From assembly GCF_014280965.1 (NCBI RefSeq), contig NZ_JACODZ010000001.1, positions 124,001 through 188,000 on the forward strand: a DNA stretch of 64,000 nt. The letters are read 5' to 3'. Source of the DNA: Echinicola salinicaeni. GTDB lineage: Bacteria; Bacteroidota; Bacteroidia; Cytophagales; Cyclobacteriaceae. Numbering within the stretch: the stretch's first letter is position 1; every line of letters begins with the position of its first letter. The notes under the pieces were generated by a model, which was given only the letters and a program-made list of their open reading frames with translations, did not search any database and had not been told where the DNA came from. Position numbers and translations under genes: made by a program. Of this stretch, positions 62,209 through 64,000 are shown in pieces.

Positions 62209-62382
62209 ATGCTACAATTTATAGCCAGCGGCGTCTTTATCTTTATGATTTATATGCTTGGGATCATGTCATTTTTTGATTATTCCCAAAGGGTAAAAGC
62301 GATTATGGTTAAAGTGTTTTTGTGGTCTGGAACTTTAGCATTAGGATTTACTTTTTTGTACATGCACTTTTTTATACAGTAA
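62209..62382 (+). CDS. Small two-helix membrane protein (57 residues)
   Basis: A frame from ATG at 62209 to TAA at 62382. The product has two hydrophobic helices: GVFIFMIYMLGIM near 8-20 and FLWSGTLALGFTFLYM near 37-52, joined by a polar loop SFFDYSQRVKA. AGAGG at about 6 bases before the ATG is a good Shine-Dalgarno, rare in this window. The next gene, a DUF4421 protein, starts 57 bases later and could share its transcript. I do not recognise a family. The codon pattern and ribosome-binding site make it better supported than the other small ORFs. Confidence 0.6.
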   Translation: MLQFIASGVFIFMIYMLGIMSFFDYSQRVKAIMVKVFLWSGTLALGFTFLYMHFFIQ

Positions 62383-62438
62383 CTTAATTGTTTATTCACG
62401 GGCAATAAGCTTTCGTTTTAGAAACTTTGTAGAGATTT

Positions 62439-63488
62439 ATGCCCCGATTGTTTTTGATTAGAAAAAGAGTACTCAACTTGACCATTTTTGTTTTGGCTTT
62501 TCAATTTATTGGAAGTCAAGCTCATGGGCAATCAATTATTGAAGATGACTCAAATGCCTACTTTTCAAAATTTCCAGAATTGATTACTGGTAGGGTGTAT
62601 GCATCAAGAAAATTTTCAGGGGTTAAAATACATGATAAATTAGATCAGGTTCCTTATTTGAATTATTGGCCTAATACCAGCTTGAATTTAGGTGTTGGGG
62701 TAGGGTATGATGCTTTGAATTTGAACTTGGCTTATGGATTTGGCTTTTTAAATCCTGATCGCGGAAAAGGAGAGACCAATTATTTGGATGCCCAATTTCA
62801 TACTAACCCTAATGGATGGGTGGTAGATGGATATCTTCAATTTTATAAAGGTTTTCACCTGATTCCTGAAGGAACTTTTGCTGCAAATGACCGGTCTTTT
62901 TATTACAGACCGGATATGGTATTTCGAGAAATAGGCGCTTCAGTACAGTATATATTGAACAAGGATAAGTTTTCTTATAAGGCAGCTTTTTATCAAACTG
63001 AGTGGCAGAAAAAATCTGCTGGTTCCCTGCTTATGGGGTTTGAGATGTATGGTGGTTCTGTCAGAGGGGATAGTTCGTTGATACCTCAGTCGGAGCTGGT
63101 TAGTGTCCAAAGAGATTTTTCAAAGACAAGCTTTTTTGAATTAGGACCGAATATAGGGTATGCCTATACTTTGGTGATCGCCAAGCATTTTTTCATTATG
63201 GGGTATGCCTCGGTCAGTCCTAGTTTTGGATTTACTCAAATGCGGGGTGAGATGTCCTCAATCGGCTGGAGTTTAAATCCCAATTATCTTTTAAAGGGAA
63301 GTGTAGGTTATAATACAAAAAGGTGGGCTATCAATGCTAATTTTATGTACGAAAATGTTAGGTTGGCCAAGGTGAAGGACTTTAATACTGAGTTTTTTGT
63401 GGGAAATGTGAGGGCCAATTTTATTTATAGATTTGTAGCTGGACCAAAAACCAAGTCCTTACTCAAATCTATTAAGCCCGTTTGGTGA
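62439..63488 (+). CDS. DUF4421-family predicted outer-membrane protein
   Basis: A 349-residue exported protein. A signal peptide ends near SQAHGQ (31). The mature part shows alternating beta strands: ITGRVYASRKFSG, LNLGVGVGYDALNLNLAYG and GFLNPDRGKGETNYLDAQF, the DUF4421 pattern, and the end FFVGNVRANFIYRFV is aromatic, as in barrel closures. It is likely an outer-membrane beta barrel. Function is unknown. The MFP adaptor begins 190 bases downstream, so shared regulation is possible, not shown. Confidence 0.8.
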   Translation: MPRLFLIRKRVLNLTIFVLAFQFIGSQAHGQSIIEDDSNAYFSKFPELITGRVYASRKFSGVKIHDKLDQVPYLNYWPNTSLNLGVGVGYDALNLNLAYGFGFLNPDRGKGETNYLDAQFHTNPNGWVVDGYLQFYKGFHLIPEGTFAANDRSFYYRPDMVFREIGASVQYILNKDKFSYKAAFYQTEWQKKSAGSLLMGFEMYGGSVRGDSSLIPQSELVSVQRDFSKTSFFELGPNIGYAYTLVIAKHFFIMGYASVSPSFGFTQMRGEMSSIGWSLNPNYLLKGSVGYNTKRWAINANFMYENVRLAKVKDFNTEFFVGNVRANFIYRFVAGPKTKSLLKSIKPVW

Positions 63489-63679
63489 TTTGCTAGCAAA
63501 TATTCCATTTTTTGGGTTCTCGATAAATGATTTGAATTTTCTCAACCACTGAAAACTGTCATTTGCCTTCCATGTTTTATTTGAGGTTAGTAAATATATT
63601 ATTGATTTACTTTGTTTAGTAAGCATAGAGGTGGGCTAAGGGATAGTTGACCTAGATTAGAAGGAATTTCTATAAACTA

Positions 63680-64000
63680 ATGAAAAAGCAGACAAAAATC
63701 GTTTTGATTTTGGCTATAGGCCTCGTGATAGCCATCATATTTTTATACCCTAGGATGAATTGGAATAATAGTGTCCATGTTCCTTCTAGTACAGAAACTA
63801 AGGCAAGCGCAGCCACTTCAGGGAGTCTTTTACCTGTAGATGTTTTAGAGATAAAAACAGAGCGCTTGGAGAATAATTTAAAAGTTACAGGGAATGTCCT
63901 TCCAAATGAGTCTGTAGAGTTGAGGCCTGAGATCAGTGGTTTGGTGGAGTCTATCAATTTTAAAGAGGGTCAGTTTGTAAAGAAAGGAACCCCGCTTGTT
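63680..64000 (+). CDS. RND efflux periplasmic adaptor (membrane fusion protein), partial
   Basis: The window ends inside this gene; 107 codons are visible. MKKQTKIVLILAIGLVIAII is the N-terminal anchor. LPVDVLEIKTERLENNLKV and VTGNVLPNESVELRPEISGLVES with FKEGQFVKKGTPLV form the barrel-sandwich (biotinyl-lipoyl-like) opening of HlyD/AcrA adaptors. It would join an inner-membrane RND pump to an outer-membrane channel; the pump probably lies beyond the window. The minus-strand frame at 63670-63957 is a shadow. Substrate unknown. Confidence 0.88.
   Translation, partial: MKKQTKIVLILAIGLVIAIIFLYPRMNWNNSVHVPSSTETKASAATSGSLLPVDVLEIKTERLENNLKVTGNVLPNESVELRPEISGLVESINFKEGQFVKKGTPLV

Noticed and set aside
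63670-63957. A 95-codon minus-strand frame at the right edge
   Set aside because: The plus strand encodes a clear membrane fusion protein here.
1-64000. CRISPR arrays, insertion sequences, prophage or plasmid origin
   Set aside because: No spaced repeats, transposase or integrase frames, or DnaA-box cluster were found.

Overview
The window is chromosomal DNA of a Bacteroidota bacterium, most likely a member of the Cytophagales close to Cyclobacteriaceae (family level is inference). Reasons: exact TAnnTTTG -7 promoter elements, two of them with a TTG/TTTG element 19-20 bases upstream; few Shine-Dalgarno sequences; a PorE-like OmpA/TPR/beta-propeller lipoprotein typical of type IX secretion; DUF4252, DUF4421, lamin-tail and GH57/GT4/GH133 families of this phylum; and a Bacteroidota-type dihydroorotase. 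Base composition looks even, and I see no integrase, transposase, phage gene or CRISPR array. This is mostly core genome.

Layout. 1-7.5 kb: clpB, then a minus-strand operon of debranching enzyme, GT4 glycosyltransferase and GH57 enzyme for storage alpha-glucan. 7.5-9.4 kb: an unannotated 49-codon gene, tRNA-His and dihydroorotase. 9.4-21 kb: DEAD-box helicase, secreted M28 peptidase, gcvP, SGNH hydrolase, UbiA-like membrane protein, methyltransferase, and the pair purM/ceramidase-like protein. 21-26.4 kb: PorE-like lipoprotein, small membrane proteins and a two-gene iron-sulfur (HdrBC-like) unit. 26.4-28.8 kb: tRNA-Phe with a textbook promoter, then an ECF sigma factor, a membrane-anchored candidate anti-sigma protein and two DUF4252 proteins.

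29.4-38.6 kb: pseudouridine synthase with a structured leader, scpB, a DksA-like protein, a lipoprotein isoaspartyl peptidase, a lamin-tail surface protein, asd, a THUMP-like methyltransferase and a macro-domain protein. 38.6-43.8 kb: rimP-nusA-infB plus a small membrane protein. 44-51.2 kb: cysS, a QC-like M28 lipoprotein, then a LacI regulator next to galM-galK-galT with three AACGTT operator-like sites. 51.2-57.6 kb: rnr/polyprenyl synthase/rhomboid and lipB/hypothetical/DEDDy exonuclease operons, and yraN. 57.6-64 kb: MORN-like protein, aminotransferase, two glycosyltransferase-type proteins, an orphan promoter-terminator unit that may encode a small RNA, a 57-residue membrane protein, a DUF4421 outer-membrane protein and the start of an RND efflux adaptor.

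I found no clear undescribed multi-gene system. The least explained items are four small ORFs (7586-7735, 28907-28975, 33056-33211, 62209-62382), the candidate RNA at 61841-61978, the structured leaders of the pseudouridine synthase and rimP operons, and a tRNA-His with two adjacent U-U mismatches in its acceptor stem.
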